From contig CAUGNZ010000008.1 in assembly GCA_959601045.1 (NCBI GenBank), positions 11,732-75,731 on the forward strand: a stretch of DNA of 64,000 nt, written 5' to 3'. A model generated the notes under the pieces. That model did no database searches. It was not told the origin of the DNA and was given only the letters and a program-made list of their open reading frames with translations. Shown here in pieces: positions 16,179 through 24,300 of the stretch. This stretch comes from an uncultured Collinsella sp. (GTDB lineage: Bacteria > Actinomycetota > Coriobacteriia > Coriobacteriales > Coriobacteriaceae). Numbering within the stretch: position 1 is the stretch's first letter; each line of letters starts with the position of its first letter. The position numbers and the translations under genes were made by a program.

Positions 16179-16718
16179 ATGGATGCCCGCAAGGCAAAAA
16201 GCCGCGCCGCCATCGTCGCGGCGTTCTCCGAACTGCTGCGCGAAGAGGACTACGGCAAGATCACCGTCGGCGACATCATCGCTCGCGCCCATGTGGGTCG
16301 GGCCACGTTCTATGGCCTCTTCAAGAGCAAAGATGACCTACTGTCCGAACTCGTGAGCGACATCTGCACCCACGCCCTCGACGACGATGGCACACCGCTC
16401 GATGATCCGCTCGTACAAGTCGAGCATATCCTCAACAACCTCTGGGAACGCCGCCAGGGCGTACGAGCCCTCGTAGCCGGCGCCGGCTCACGCGTCTTCG
16501 CCGACTGCTTACGCAAGACCATCATGTCACGAGCAGCCGAAACCGTCCCCACCGACCCAAACGGCCCCGCCGCCACCATGGACCGAAGCTTCCTACTACA
16601 CCACATAGCCTCAAGCTTCGTAGGAATGGTCCAATGGTGGGCCTGGCACAACTTCCAAGCAGATAGGGCCGAAGTAGCCAAAGACTACCTATCAGCCATA
16701 CAGCCCCTCTTCAGCTAA
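16179..16718 (+). CDS. TetR-family regulator
   Basis: 179 residues from ATG at 16179. The N-terminal helix-turn-helix spans about residues 5-50 (SRAAIVAAFSELL, then ITVGDIIARAHVGRATFYGLFKSKDDLL). The C-terminal ligand domain is not assignable. It begins 2 bp after larC, so is probably translated with it and may regulate the lar genes. Codons near the 3' end are richer in A than in the neighbouring genes, a mild oddity. Confidence 0.88.
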   Translation: MDARKAKSRAAIVAAFSELLREEDYGKITVGDIIARAHVGRATFYGLFKSKDDLLSELVSDICTHALDDDGTPLDDPLVQVEHILNNLWERRQGVRALVAGAGSRVFADCLRKTIMSRAAETVPTDPNGPAATMDRSFLLHHIASSFVGMVQWWAWHNFQADRAEVAKDYLSAIQPLFS

Positions 16719-16873
16719 GTAAGCCCCCATCCCAAAGCGCCATCCCAGCAAAGCGCCCATCCCTTCCCCAAGTCACGTTTTCTTGTAAGGGCACCCAAAA
16801 ACAAAGCGCCCCTCCCATCCATATTCAGATATATATGTTGGGTTGCTTGTTCCAACGCGACTAAGATCCCGCA
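16719..16873. other. Intergenic DNA with short C-rich repeats
   Basis: No gene is seen. Three loose copies of a motif like AAAGCGCCCATCCC occur at about 16735-16820. The region leads into the long inverted repeat at 16874. Confidence 0.3.
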
Positions 16874-16998
16874 GCTGGCCGCATGGGGTAACTTCCCAGC
16901 GCATTCCGCAGGACGAAAGAACCCCCGCCGCACGAAGTGCGCAGCGGGGGTTCTTTCATGTCCGAGGACGCGCTGGGAAGTTACCCCATGCGGCCAGC
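16874..16998. repeat. Long covarying inverted-repeat element, copy 1
   Basis: Perfect 29-bp outer arms (16874-16902 and 16970-16998) enclose a 67-base core. The core holds a 14-bp stem (16915-16928 with 16944-16957) topped by CGCAC-GAA-GTGCG, flanked by TCCGCAGGAC and ATGTCCGAGGAC. The copy at 19459-19585 has the same layout, with different but equally perfect arms. It lies between the convergent tetR and aquaglyceroporin genes. Confidence 0.85.
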
Positions 16999-17019
16999 GG
17001 ACAACTATGTAGCCTTGGA

Positions 17020-17751
17020 CTAGAACATGCCCAAGAAACCATGCACAAACAGCGCGGCCACAATAGCACCGACAAACGGCGCGATGCCAGGAACAAGCAG
17101 ACCATACTTCCAGTTGTTGTCGGCCTTGTTCTTGATCGGCAGCACCTGATAGGCCATGCGAGGACCAAGGTCACGAGCCTGGTTCATGGCGAAGCCGGTG
17201 ATGCCGCCCATGCCCATGCCAACGGCCCAAACGATCAGGCCGACGCAGATTGCGAGCATCAGAACGTTCTCGCCGGCGCGGCTAGCGGCAGCAAGGATGG
17301 CGCTGATGAACACGAAGGTGCAGATAGCCTCGCAGAAGAAGTTACGAGCATAGTTCGTGCCCTCGGTGGTGGGGTTGGTCGAGAAGATGTTGCGCTGGGC
17401 AATGGGGTCGACGACGTCCTCGGAAGCCTTGAACTCATCGGCATACATAAACCAAGCGATCACGGCACCCACAAAGCCGCCGAGCATATCGGCAAGCATG
17501 AAGGGGATGCAGTTGCCCCACGGCACCAGGCCGACGATGCACTGGGCAAGCACCATGGCGGGGTTCATGCACACAGCGCCACCAAAGACAAACAGGCAGA
17601 CCGAGATGCCAAAGGACCAGGTGGTGATGGCAAACATATGGCCGGAGCCCTGATACTTGGTGCCCTTGAGCACGGTATCGCAGTGAACACCCACGCCAAA
17701 GACGATCATGAGGGCCGTTGCGCCGAATTCGCAGAGGAGTTTGGTAAGCAT
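17020..17751 (-). CDS. Aquaglyceroporin-family channel, LarD-like
   Basis: 243 residues, six hydrophobic helices of the MIP family. The first pore motif is canonical NPA (63-65, in CMNPAMVLA). The second is NQA (190-192) in MNQARDLGPR, where Gln replaces the usual Pro; the RDLGPR context is that of glycerol facilitators. It lies 49 bp downstream of larA on the same strand. In L. plantarum the lar operon encodes a MIP channel (LarD) that conducts lactic acid, so a lactate/glycerol channel role is inferred. Confidence 0.85.
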   Translation of the reverse strand: MLTKLLCEFGATALMIVFGVGVHCDTVLKGTKYQGSGHMFAITTWSFGISVCLFVFGGAVCMNPAMVLAQCIVGLVPWGNCIPFMLADMLGGFVGAVIAWFMYADEFKASEDVVDPIAQRNIFSTNPTTEGTNYARNFFCEAICTFVFISAILAAASRAGENVLMLAICVGLIVWAVGMGMGGITGFAMNQARDLGPRMAYQVLPIKNKADNNWKYGLLVPGIAPFVGAIVAALFVHGFLGMF

Positions 17752-17800
17752 AAAACCTTATCTTTCTTGTCGGTTATAAACGATTCGTTTAAGCCGCGCA

Positions 17801-19078
17801 CTAGTGCTGTGCGACAACAACACCCAGGCCATCGGGGATGACGGCGACCTTGGCATCGGCACCCTTCATCTCAAAGGCGAGCTTGAGCGCTTCCTCGATA
17901 GTGTTGACCGGCGTCATGTGCATATCCTTGAGCATCTGGTGATCGCACAGGTCGGTGACCATGATCACAGGGTGATGCGCCAGGATGCGGGCAAAGATCT
18001 GGCTCGTCCACTGATCGGGCAGGGTCTCGTCCTTAGGACGATCGATGCAGGCGCGCTCAAACTCTGCCGGATCGTTGTCGGCGATGTTGTGATAGAAGCC
18101 CTCGCCGCCGTGACCGTCGGCACAACCGGCGACGTCGATGATCACGCCGCCCTCGGGAAGCGTGGCCTCGGCAGCGCACATGCCCTTCACAGCCTGATAG
18201 ATGTTCTGATCGAGGGGGTAGCCGCCGTTAGTGGTAATGGCGATCTCGCACTCGACGGGCTCAACGCCGGCAAGGCTCTTCACGAACTCGCAGCCAGCCT
18301 CGTGCGCCTTGTGGATGTCGCCGGCAAAGGAGCCAATGACCTCGTGCTTGCCGTTGAGCACCACGTTGAGCACAAAGGCAAGGTGAGCCATCTCGGCGGC
18401 GGCAAACATGTCCTCGCTCACGTGGTTGTGGCACAGGTTGCCGGCACGCGAGTGGGAATCGTTCACAAACTGACCGTTGTGGTTGTACATGATGGTCTTG
18501 TAGCTGGCGATGCCAGGCAGGACGGACTTGCGGCTACCAGAGAAACCGGCAAAGAAGTGCGGCTCAATAAAGCCCTCGGCAAGCAGCAGATCGCAATCGG
18601 CCGCAATCTTGTTGATGATGCACTCGCCACCAGAAGGCAGGGTGCCGATCTTTTTCATCATGCTGTCGTCAGTCGCGACGTGCATAACGATTTCTTCGTT
18701 GGCAACGATCTCCTCGCCGTACTTGTTGACGAGCTCCTCGTGCGTCGACGGACGATGCATACCCGTAGCAACCAGAATGCGAACGCGCGCCTCAGGCGCA
18801 GCGGAGTGGATGTGATGCAGCAGAATAGGCATCGTCACACGCGAGGGAACGGGACGCGTATGATCTGAGCTAATGATGACAATATCCTTCTTGCCAGCAC
18901 AAAGCTCCTCGAGCGAAGGCGAGCCGTAAGGGTTGGAAAGCGACTCCTCCACCAGCTCTTCCTGCGATTTCGTGGTCTTAAACTCGTTTTGATGACCTTC
19001 CATCACACCCGCGAAGTTCTTATCCTCGAGCTCCAGATGCAACGTCTTGTGGTCAAACGGCAGTTCACATTCAAACAA
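17801..19078 (-). CDS. larA: Nickel-dependent lactate racemase LarA
   Basis: 425 residues from a TTG start at 19078. This start is chosen because AAAGGAAGAGGG lies just upstream and because numbering then matches L. plantarum LarA: Asp72 (SDHTRPVP), His108-Arg109, His174 (EPHFFAGF), Lys184 (SGSRKSVLPG) and His200 (MYNH). These are the catalytic, nickel and cofactor residues of LarA. It interconverts D- and L-lactate using the Ni-pincer cofactor. Some LarA homologs racemise other 2-hydroxyacids, so the exact substrate is not certain. larB, larC and a LarD-like channel are adjacent. Confidence 0.92.
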   Translation of the reverse strand: MFECELPFDHKTLHLELEDKNFAGVMEGHQNEFKTTKSQEELVEESLSNPYGSPSLEELCAGKKDIVIISSDHTRPVPSRVTMPILLHHIHSAAPEARVRILVATGMHRPSTHEELVNKYGEEIVANEEIVMHVATDDSMMKKIGTLPSGGECIINKIAADCDLLLAEGFIEPHFFAGFSGSRKSVLPGIASYKTIMYNHNGQFVNDSHSRAGNLCHNHVSEDMFAAAEMAHLAFVLNVVLNGKHEVIGSFAGDIHKAHEAGCEFVKSLAGVEPVECEIAITTNGGYPLDQNIYQAVKGMCAAEATLPEGGVIIDVAGCADGHGGEGFYHNIADNDPAEFERACIDRPKDETLPDQWTSQIFARILAHHPVIMVTDLCDHQMLKDMHMTPVNTIEEALKLAFEMKGADAKVAVIPDGLGVVVAQH

Positions 19079-19373
19079 TGACGAGCGCCCTCTTCCTTTC
19101 AACTGACACACTAGATAAACCGTTGGAAGGATACGCCGCTCACCGAAAAACACCACCGTCCACCGACTCATTAACACAACGTTCATATTTGACCCACAAC
19201 AAAACAACCGCGATCCCAAACGGGACCGCGGCCGCTACAGTCATAAGTCGAGAAGCGCCACATGCACCTCAAACCCGATCGATAAGACGCGAGGCGCAAA
19301 GCGCACTTTAATCTCTTCAGCCCCAATCCCAGAAGACCGAGGACAAAGAGGCCCGACGGGTTTCCCTCTGAAT
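19079..19373. other. Intergenic region upstream of larA
   Basis: No coding gene is seen. It should hold the larA promoter and contains a GC-rich palindromic patch near 19210-19235 (GGGACCGCGGCCGC). I cannot assign operator sites with confidence. Confidence 0.35.
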
Positions 19374-19414
19374 GCATTCCGCAGCACGAAGCCCCTTCCA
19401 AACGCGCGAAGCGC
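19374..19414. repeat. Decayed half copy of the long inverted-repeat element
   Basis: GCATTCCGCAGCACGAAG matches the left core of the element at 16901 with one difference, but the rest has lost pairing. It is about 45 bp from the intact copy at 19459. Confidence 0.4.
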
Positions 19415-19458
19415 ACTATATTCCCTCAGCCAGTATTCCGCCGAAGACAGGACATCGC

Positions 19459-19585
19459 AGGGGCTGCCGTATGTTTACTTTCCGGCGCACTCCGCAGGAC
19501 GCAAGAAGCCCTCGCCGCACGAAGTGCGCAGCGAGGGCTTCTTGCATGTCCGAGGACGCGCCGGAAAGTAAACATACGGCAGCCC
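19459..19585. repeat. Long covarying inverted-repeat element, copy 2
   Basis: Perfect 29-bp outer arms (19459-19487 and 19557-19585) differ in sequence from copy 1 except for the GCGC inner end. The core keeps TCCGCAGGACG, CGCACGAAGTGCG and CATGTCCGAGGAC. Its inner stem has changed to a 15-bp GCAAGAAGCCCTCGC pairing. It lies just after the ppc stop and may also end ppc transcription. Confidence 0.85.
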
Positions 19586-19610
19586 CGGACAGCGACTACA
19601 GGGCTATCGA

Positions 19611-22436
19611 TTACCCCGTGTTTTGCAAACCTGCCGAGACGCCGGTCACAGTCGAAAGAATCAGGCTCATGTACTCGGCCTTCTTCTCCTCCGCCATCTC
19701 GTCCTGGTTCATACGCACCTCGCGAAGGGCGCGAACCTGGGCGATGGATAGGGCGTCAACATAGGGGTTACGCACGCGGACGGCGCAGCCGAGCACGCGG
19801 CGACGCTGCAGCGGCCACTCGTCACCGACGATGGCAAGGACCCACTTACGGGTGAGCTGCATCTCGGTGAAGACCTTCTCGGACAGATCCTGGCGATCGC
19901 CCAGGTGCAGGTACATCTTGGCGATGCGCTGATCGGTCTTAGCGATCGACATCTCGATGTTGTCGATGAACGTGCGGAAGAACGGCCACTCCTGGTAGGC
20001 AGCCTTGAGCTGGTCAAGGTCGCCCAACTGCTCGCAGGCGGTGCCCAGGCCGTACCAAGCGGCCAGATTGATGCGTGCCTGGCTCCAGCTAAAGATCCAC
20101 GGAATGGTACGCAGGTCGTCGAGCGACTTGGCGCCCAGGCCGCGCTTGGCGGGACGCGAGCCGATTGGCAGCAGACCGACCTCGGTCAACGGCGTCACGG
20201 TCGAGAACCACGGTGTAAAGTCCTCGGTGTTCAGCAGGTCCAGATAGCGCTCATGGCTTACTGCGTTGAGCTTCTCCGCCATATCCCAGAACTTCTGCGT
20301 GGTCTCGGTGTTGGTCTTCTCGACGCTCGGGGCCGACTGCAAAAGCGTTGCGGCGGCAACGGACTCAACATGGCGCTGAGCCAGCGTGCGGTTGCCGTAA
20401 CGGGCAAAGATGACCTCGCCCTGCTCGGTGAGCTTAAAGAAGCAGTTGACCGAACCCTTGGGCTGCGCCAGCACGGCCTTGTTGGCCGGACCGCCGCCAC
20501 GGCCCACGGCACCGCCGCGACCGTGCATGAGCACCAGGTCGATATCGTTCTTCTCGGCCCACTTGGCAATGCGCTCCTGCGCGGAGTGCAGCGCGAGCAT
20601 GGCCGTGGTAGGACCGGCATCCTTGGAGGAGTCGGAATAGCCCAGCATGACCTCCATGCGGCGGTTGGTCTGGGCAAGGCGCTTTTGCACCACGGGCAGC
20701 GTAAGCATCTGGTCGAGCACGTCGACGCAGCCCTCGAGGTCCTCGAGCTGCTCGAACAGCGGGATCACGTCGAGCTCGGGGACATCCTCCTCGTGTGCAA
20801 AGGACAGGTGGGCCAGCTCAAAGACGTCGGCCACATGCTGGGCGCTCTTGGTGAACGAGATGATGTAGCGGTGCGCCATCTTCTTGCCGTAGCGCTTTTG
20901 GATGGAACCGATGGCACGGAAGGTGTCGATAACCTCGCGCGTCATGGGCTGCAGGTCGCCATGGATACCGTTCTCGTGGATATCCTTGAGGGCGCGGGCG
21001 TGCACCACGGAGTGCTGACGGAACTCCATCTCGACCATGTGGAAGCCGAAGGACTCGACCTGCCAGATGATGGTCTGGACCGGGCCGTAGGCGGCACGGA
21101 CGGCACCGCAGGCGGCCAGGGAGCGCTGGACGACGCGCAGGTCATCCAGGAACTCATCGGCGCTGTGGTACATGGTATCGGTGATGCGACGGACGGTGGC
21201 GTTCAGACGGTCGGCCATGACGAGCATAACGGCGCGATGCGGCTCGTGCTCGGAGATCAGTTCAGCACGTGCGGTGTACTGAGTGCTCATCTCGACCTGA
21301 TGGTTCCACAGGTTGATGAGTTCGGCAGACGGCTTGCTGTAGGTGGCCTCAAGCGTCAGGTTACGGCCGATGCGGCGGCACTTGTCCTCGAGCTTGAGCA
21401 CCATATGGGTGAAGTACTTGGCAGCAACCTCGCGGCTCACCTTGGCGGTGACATTGGGGTTGCCGTCGCGGTCGGAACCGATCCAGCTGCCGGGGTGGAA
21501 GAACGCCGGGCACAGCGGCGGCACGGTGCCGGCCTTGTCGCCCAGCACCCAGTCATCAAAACGACGATAGATAACGGGAATGACGTCGAACAGCGTGTTA
21601 TCGAAGATGTCGATGATGGTATCGGCTTCTTCGACCGGCGTGGGCTTCTTGAGCGCGATGGGGCTCGTACGCACCAGAGCGTCGATCTCCTGCAGCATAT
21701 GGCGCTCGTTCTCCACCAGGTCGGAGCCGCCCAGGCGCGGACGCTCCTCCAGCAGGTTGGAGATACGGCGAATCTTGCCCTCGACGGCCTTACGACGGGC
21801 CTCGGTGGGATGTGCGGTAAAGACAGGGTGGAACTCGAGCTTGTCGAGCAGCTCGTTGGCGCCCTCGACACCCATCTCGTTTACCAACTGGTGATAGGCG
21901 ACGGTGAGTTCGTTGGCGGGATCGACCTCGGTATCGGTCGACGCACCTGCCTCGCGCTCGCGCAGCTGCGCCACGCGGTAGTTCTCCTCCGACAGGTTTG
22001 CCAGATGGAAGAAGCTCGTAAAGGCGCGGACGATAACCTGCTGCTTATCGAGCGGCAGACTGTCGATCAGATCAACGACCTCGCGAAACGCCACGGCGGT
22101 GGGCTCGTCGGCAGTGGGCACGCCCTGCTCGTCGACGGACTCGTCGGCAGCACGGGTGCCGGGGTTTCCGGCATTGGCCACAATCTCGGCTGTCAAAATC
22201 TTGTCGAACAGGTCCGCGATCTCGGGATCATACTCGCTAAGCACACGGCGCTCCAGGCGCAAGAACAGCGCCAGATTGTCGCGCAGCTCCTCGGGGATCT
22301 CGATCTCGGCGAGACGCTCCTTGGATTCGGCATTCGAGCCGATTCGGTTAACGAGGCGGTTGACCACGGCAGCGACGCGCGCCGCGGCTTCGGGTACAGA
22401 CTGGTTGCTTAGGTTCTCAGCCACGTTTCCTCCCAT
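19611..22436 (-). CDS. ppc: Phosphoenolpyruvate carboxylase
   Basis: 941 residues, typical PEPC length. Catalytic motifs are present: FTAHPTEARRK (catalytic His), GYSDSSKDAGP and GRGGAVGRGGGPANKA. The C-terminus ends in the usual NTG. It carboxylates PEP to oxaloacetate, feeding the reductive TCA branch in an anaerobe. The ATG at 22436 sits very close to GGAGG, so the GTG three codons later, preceded by GGGAGG, is an alternative start. No upstream operon partner; hisS lies upstream behind a terminator. Confidence 0.96.
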   Translation of the reverse strand: MGGNVAENLSNQSVPEAAARVAAVVNRLVNRIGSNAESKERLAEIEIPEELRDNLALFLRLERRVLSEYDPEIADLFDKILTAEIVANAGNPGTRAADESVDEQGVPTADEPTAVAFREVVDLIDSLPLDKQQVIVRAFTSFFHLANLSEENYRVAQLREREAGASTDTEVDPANELTVAYHQLVNEMGVEGANELLDKLEFHPVFTAHPTEARRKAVEGKIRRISNLLEERPRLGGSDLVENERHMLQEIDALVRTSPIALKKPTPVEEADTIIDIFDNTLFDVIPVIYRRFDDWVLGDKAGTVPPLCPAFFHPGSWIGSDRDGNPNVTAKVSREVAAKYFTHMVLKLEDKCRRIGRNLTLEATYSKPSAELINLWNHQVEMSTQYTARAELISEHEPHRAVMLVMADRLNATVRRITDTMYHSADEFLDDLRVVQRSLAACGAVRAAYGPVQTIIWQVESFGFHMVEMEFRQHSVVHARALKDIHENGIHGDLQPMTREVIDTFRAIGSIQKRYGKKMAHRYIISFTKSAQHVADVFELAHLSFAHEEDVPELDVIPLFEQLEDLEGCVDVLDQMLTLPVVQKRLAQTNRRMEVMLGYSDSSKDAGPTTAMLALHSAQERIAKWAEKNDIDLVLMHGRGGAVGRGGGPANKAVLAQPKGSVNCFFKLTEQGEVIFARYGNRTLAQRHVESVAAATLLQSAPSVEKTNTETTQKFWDMAEKLNAVSHERYLDLLNTEDFTPWFSTVTPLTEVGLLPIGSRPAKRGLGAKSLDDLRTIPWIFSWSQARINLAAWYGLGTACEQLGDLDQLKAAYQEWPFFRTFIDNIEMSIAKTDQRIAKMYLHLGDRQDLSEKVFTEMQLTRKWVLAIVGDEWPLQRRRVLGCAVRVRNPYVDALSIAQVRALREVRMNQDEMAEEKKAEYMSLILSTVTGVSAGLQNTG

Positions 22437-22590
22437 TCCTCCTTCTATGCACGTAACATGCGGTATTTATTATAGGCACTCGGCAAAAACTTTCGACGCT
22501 GATTGCGCTTTACCACACAAAAGTATTTTCTGCATTGCAAGGCTTTTTGCCCCAAATGGTCGTATTTCTCGGTGGGCGGCATATGCAAAC

Positions 22591-22622
22591 GGGGGCATTC
22601 CGCATAAATGCGAAACACCCCC
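22591..22622 (-). terminator. Terminator of hisS
   Basis: GGGGGTGTTTCGCAT pairs with ATGCGGAATGCCCCC through several G-U pairs, giving a 15-bp stem. It is followed by GTTTGC on the minus strand, a weak T-tract. Confidence 0.7.
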
Positions 22623-22682
22623 GTAACAATCGCTCTCAATGAGCTGAGCGCTTTAGTGAGTCCACAGCTCAAAAATCATGCG

Positions 22683-23996
22683 CTACAGGCGCTCACGAAC
22701 CGCCTCGACCACGTTGGCCAGATCGACGAGGGCCTCGTCATGGCTCTCCATGTCGCGCACCTTGACCTTGCCGGCGGCAAGCTCGTCGCCGCCCAAGACC
22801 AAAATGAGCTTAGCGCCCACCTTGTCGGCCTGCTTAAACTGAGCCTTAAGCGAACGACCCTGATAGTCTGCCTCGGTCACGATACCTGCGGCGCGAAGCT
22901 CCTGCGTAATGGCAAAGACGTTCTGGCGCAACTCCTTGCCGGCATTGGCGACGTAGACACACGGGGTCTCCTCGGCGCCCAGGTCGCTGCCAAAGGCCTG
23001 CAGGGCCAGCAGGGCGCGCTCAAAACCGACGGCGAAGCCGACGCCGGCCGTGGGCTTGCCGCCCTCGAGCTCGACCAGGCCATCGTAGCGGCCGCCGCCA
23101 CCGATGGAGCCGACGCCGGCGCCAGGGGCCTCGACCTCAAAGACGGTACGGGTGTAGTAGTCCAGGCCGCGCACCAGGGTGGGATCCTCGACGTACTCGA
23201 TACCGGCGACGTCCAGATAGCGCTTGACCTGCTCGTAGTGCTCGCGGCACTCATCGCACAGGTTGTCGCCCATCAGCGGGGCGTCGGCCATGATCTCGCG
23301 GCAGTGGTCGTTCTTGCAGTCGAAGGCGCGCAGCGGGTTAAGCTCGGCGCGCTCGCGGCACTCGTCGCACATCTCATCGGCGTGGTCGAGAATGAACTGC
23401 TTAACCTGCTCGCGATAGGCCGGACGGCATTGGGCATCGCCCATCGAGTTAATGAGCAGACGGAGCTTGGACAGATCGAAGCCCAGGCGCTTGTAAAACT
23501 CCATGAGCATAATGATGCACTCGGCGTCTGCCGCCGGATCGGGAGCGCCGAGCCACTCGATGCCCACCTGATGGAACTGGCGCAAGCGGCCCTTCTGGGG
23601 ACGCTCGCCACGGAACATGGCCTCGGCGTAGTAAGCCTTAAACGGCGTGGAGCCCTGGGGCACCAAGTTGTTCTCCACGACGGCGCGCACCACGCCAGCC
23701 GTGCCCTCGGGACGAAGCGCCAGGCGCTGCTTGGGCTTGAGCTTGGTATCGGTGCCCTCGGTAAAGACGCGCTCCAGGTTGGCGCCGCTAAACACGCGGA
23801 ACATCTCCTTGCGCACGACGTCGGTCGACTGGCCGATGCCGTGGACAAACACGTCCACCTGCTCGATGGCGGGCGTCTCGATGGGCTTAAAGCCAAACGG
23901 CTCGAACACGCCGGCAGCAATCTGCTGCATCTTTTGCCAGGCGCGCATCTCAGCGCCGATAAGGTCGCGGGTTCCCTCCGCCTTCTGTGCCTGCAT
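22683..23996 (-). CDS. hisS: Histidyl-tRNA synthetase
   Basis: 437 residues from ATG at 23996 (AAAGGTG upstream); a TTG two codons earlier is less likely. Class II motifs: KPIETPAIE start, LRPEGTAGVVRA (motif 2 region), the histidine-A loop LDYYTRTVFEV, and SIGGGGRYDGLV. The C-terminal anticodon-binding domain ends at VREAVRERL. It charges tRNA-His. A Cys-rich patch (CDECRERAELNPLRAFDC) occurs near the middle. Confidence 0.97.
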   Translation of the reverse strand: MQAQKAEGTRDLIGAEMRAWQKMQQIAAGVFEPFGFKPIETPAIEQVDVFVHGIGQSTDVVRKEMFRVFSGANLERVFTEGTDTKLKPKQRLALRPEGTAGVVRAVVENNLVPQGSTPFKAYYAEAMFRGERPQKGRLRQFHQVGIEWLGAPDPAADAECIIMLMEFYKRLGFDLSKLRLLINSMGDAQCRPAYREQVKQFILDHADEMCDECRERAELNPLRAFDCKNDHCREIMADAPLMGDNLCDECREHYEQVKRYLDVAGIEYVEDPTLVRGLDYYTRTVFEVEAPGAGVGSIGGGGRYDGLVELEGGKPTAGVGFAVGFERALLALQAFGSDLGAEETPCVYVANAGKELRQNVFAITQELRAAGIVTEADYQGRSLKAQFKQADKVGAKLILVLGGDELAAGKVKVRDMESHDEALVDLANVVEAVRERL

Positions 23997-24061
23997 GGGC
24001 AAACACCTTTCTTTTGTATCGCGTCATAGGTAGTGGTCATTATACGGCACAAACACAAACA

Positions 24062-24121
24062 GCGGCGGTGCATCTGACCGAACGAGGGTATGGGGACTCG
24101 TTCGGCCAGATGCACCGCCGC
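24062..24121. repeat. Large inverted repeat upstream of hisS
   Basis: Arms of 25 bp (24062-24086 and 24097-24121) with one mismatch and a 10-base loop. There is no T-tract. The sequence differs from the 29-bp-arm family. It lies in the 304-bp gap between the MFS gene and hisS, which contains no gene. Confidence 0.6.
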
Positions 24122-24200
24122 GGTGTGCAATCTGCAATCCTTCCGCCTCTTCGGATCACAAAATCCGTTGGACGGAAAGACTTCGGGTCATCTCTTGAGC

Positions 24201-24264
24201 CCGTGGCTGCATGGGAAACCGAATGACGGTACGAGCATCCATTCGGCTTCCAAGGCAGCCACGG
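24201..24264. repeat. Second large inverted repeat upstream of hisS
   Basis: Arms of 25 bp (24201-24225 and 24240-24264) pair except at three positions; the outer ten (CCGTGGCTGC/GCAGCCACGG) are perfect. It lies 36 bp after the MFS stop and may end that transcript. Confidence 0.55.
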
Positions 24265-24300
24265 ACAAAACGGGGCAAAGAGCTACGAGCGACGTCGTCC

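Noticed and set aside
19079..19219. N-terminal extension of larA to an ATG at 19219
   Set aside because: The added sequence does not resemble LarA; the TTG at 19078 gives exact agreement of active-site numbering.
19905..22412. Plus-strand open frame opposite ppc
   Set aside because: Antisense to a gene with all PEPC motifs.
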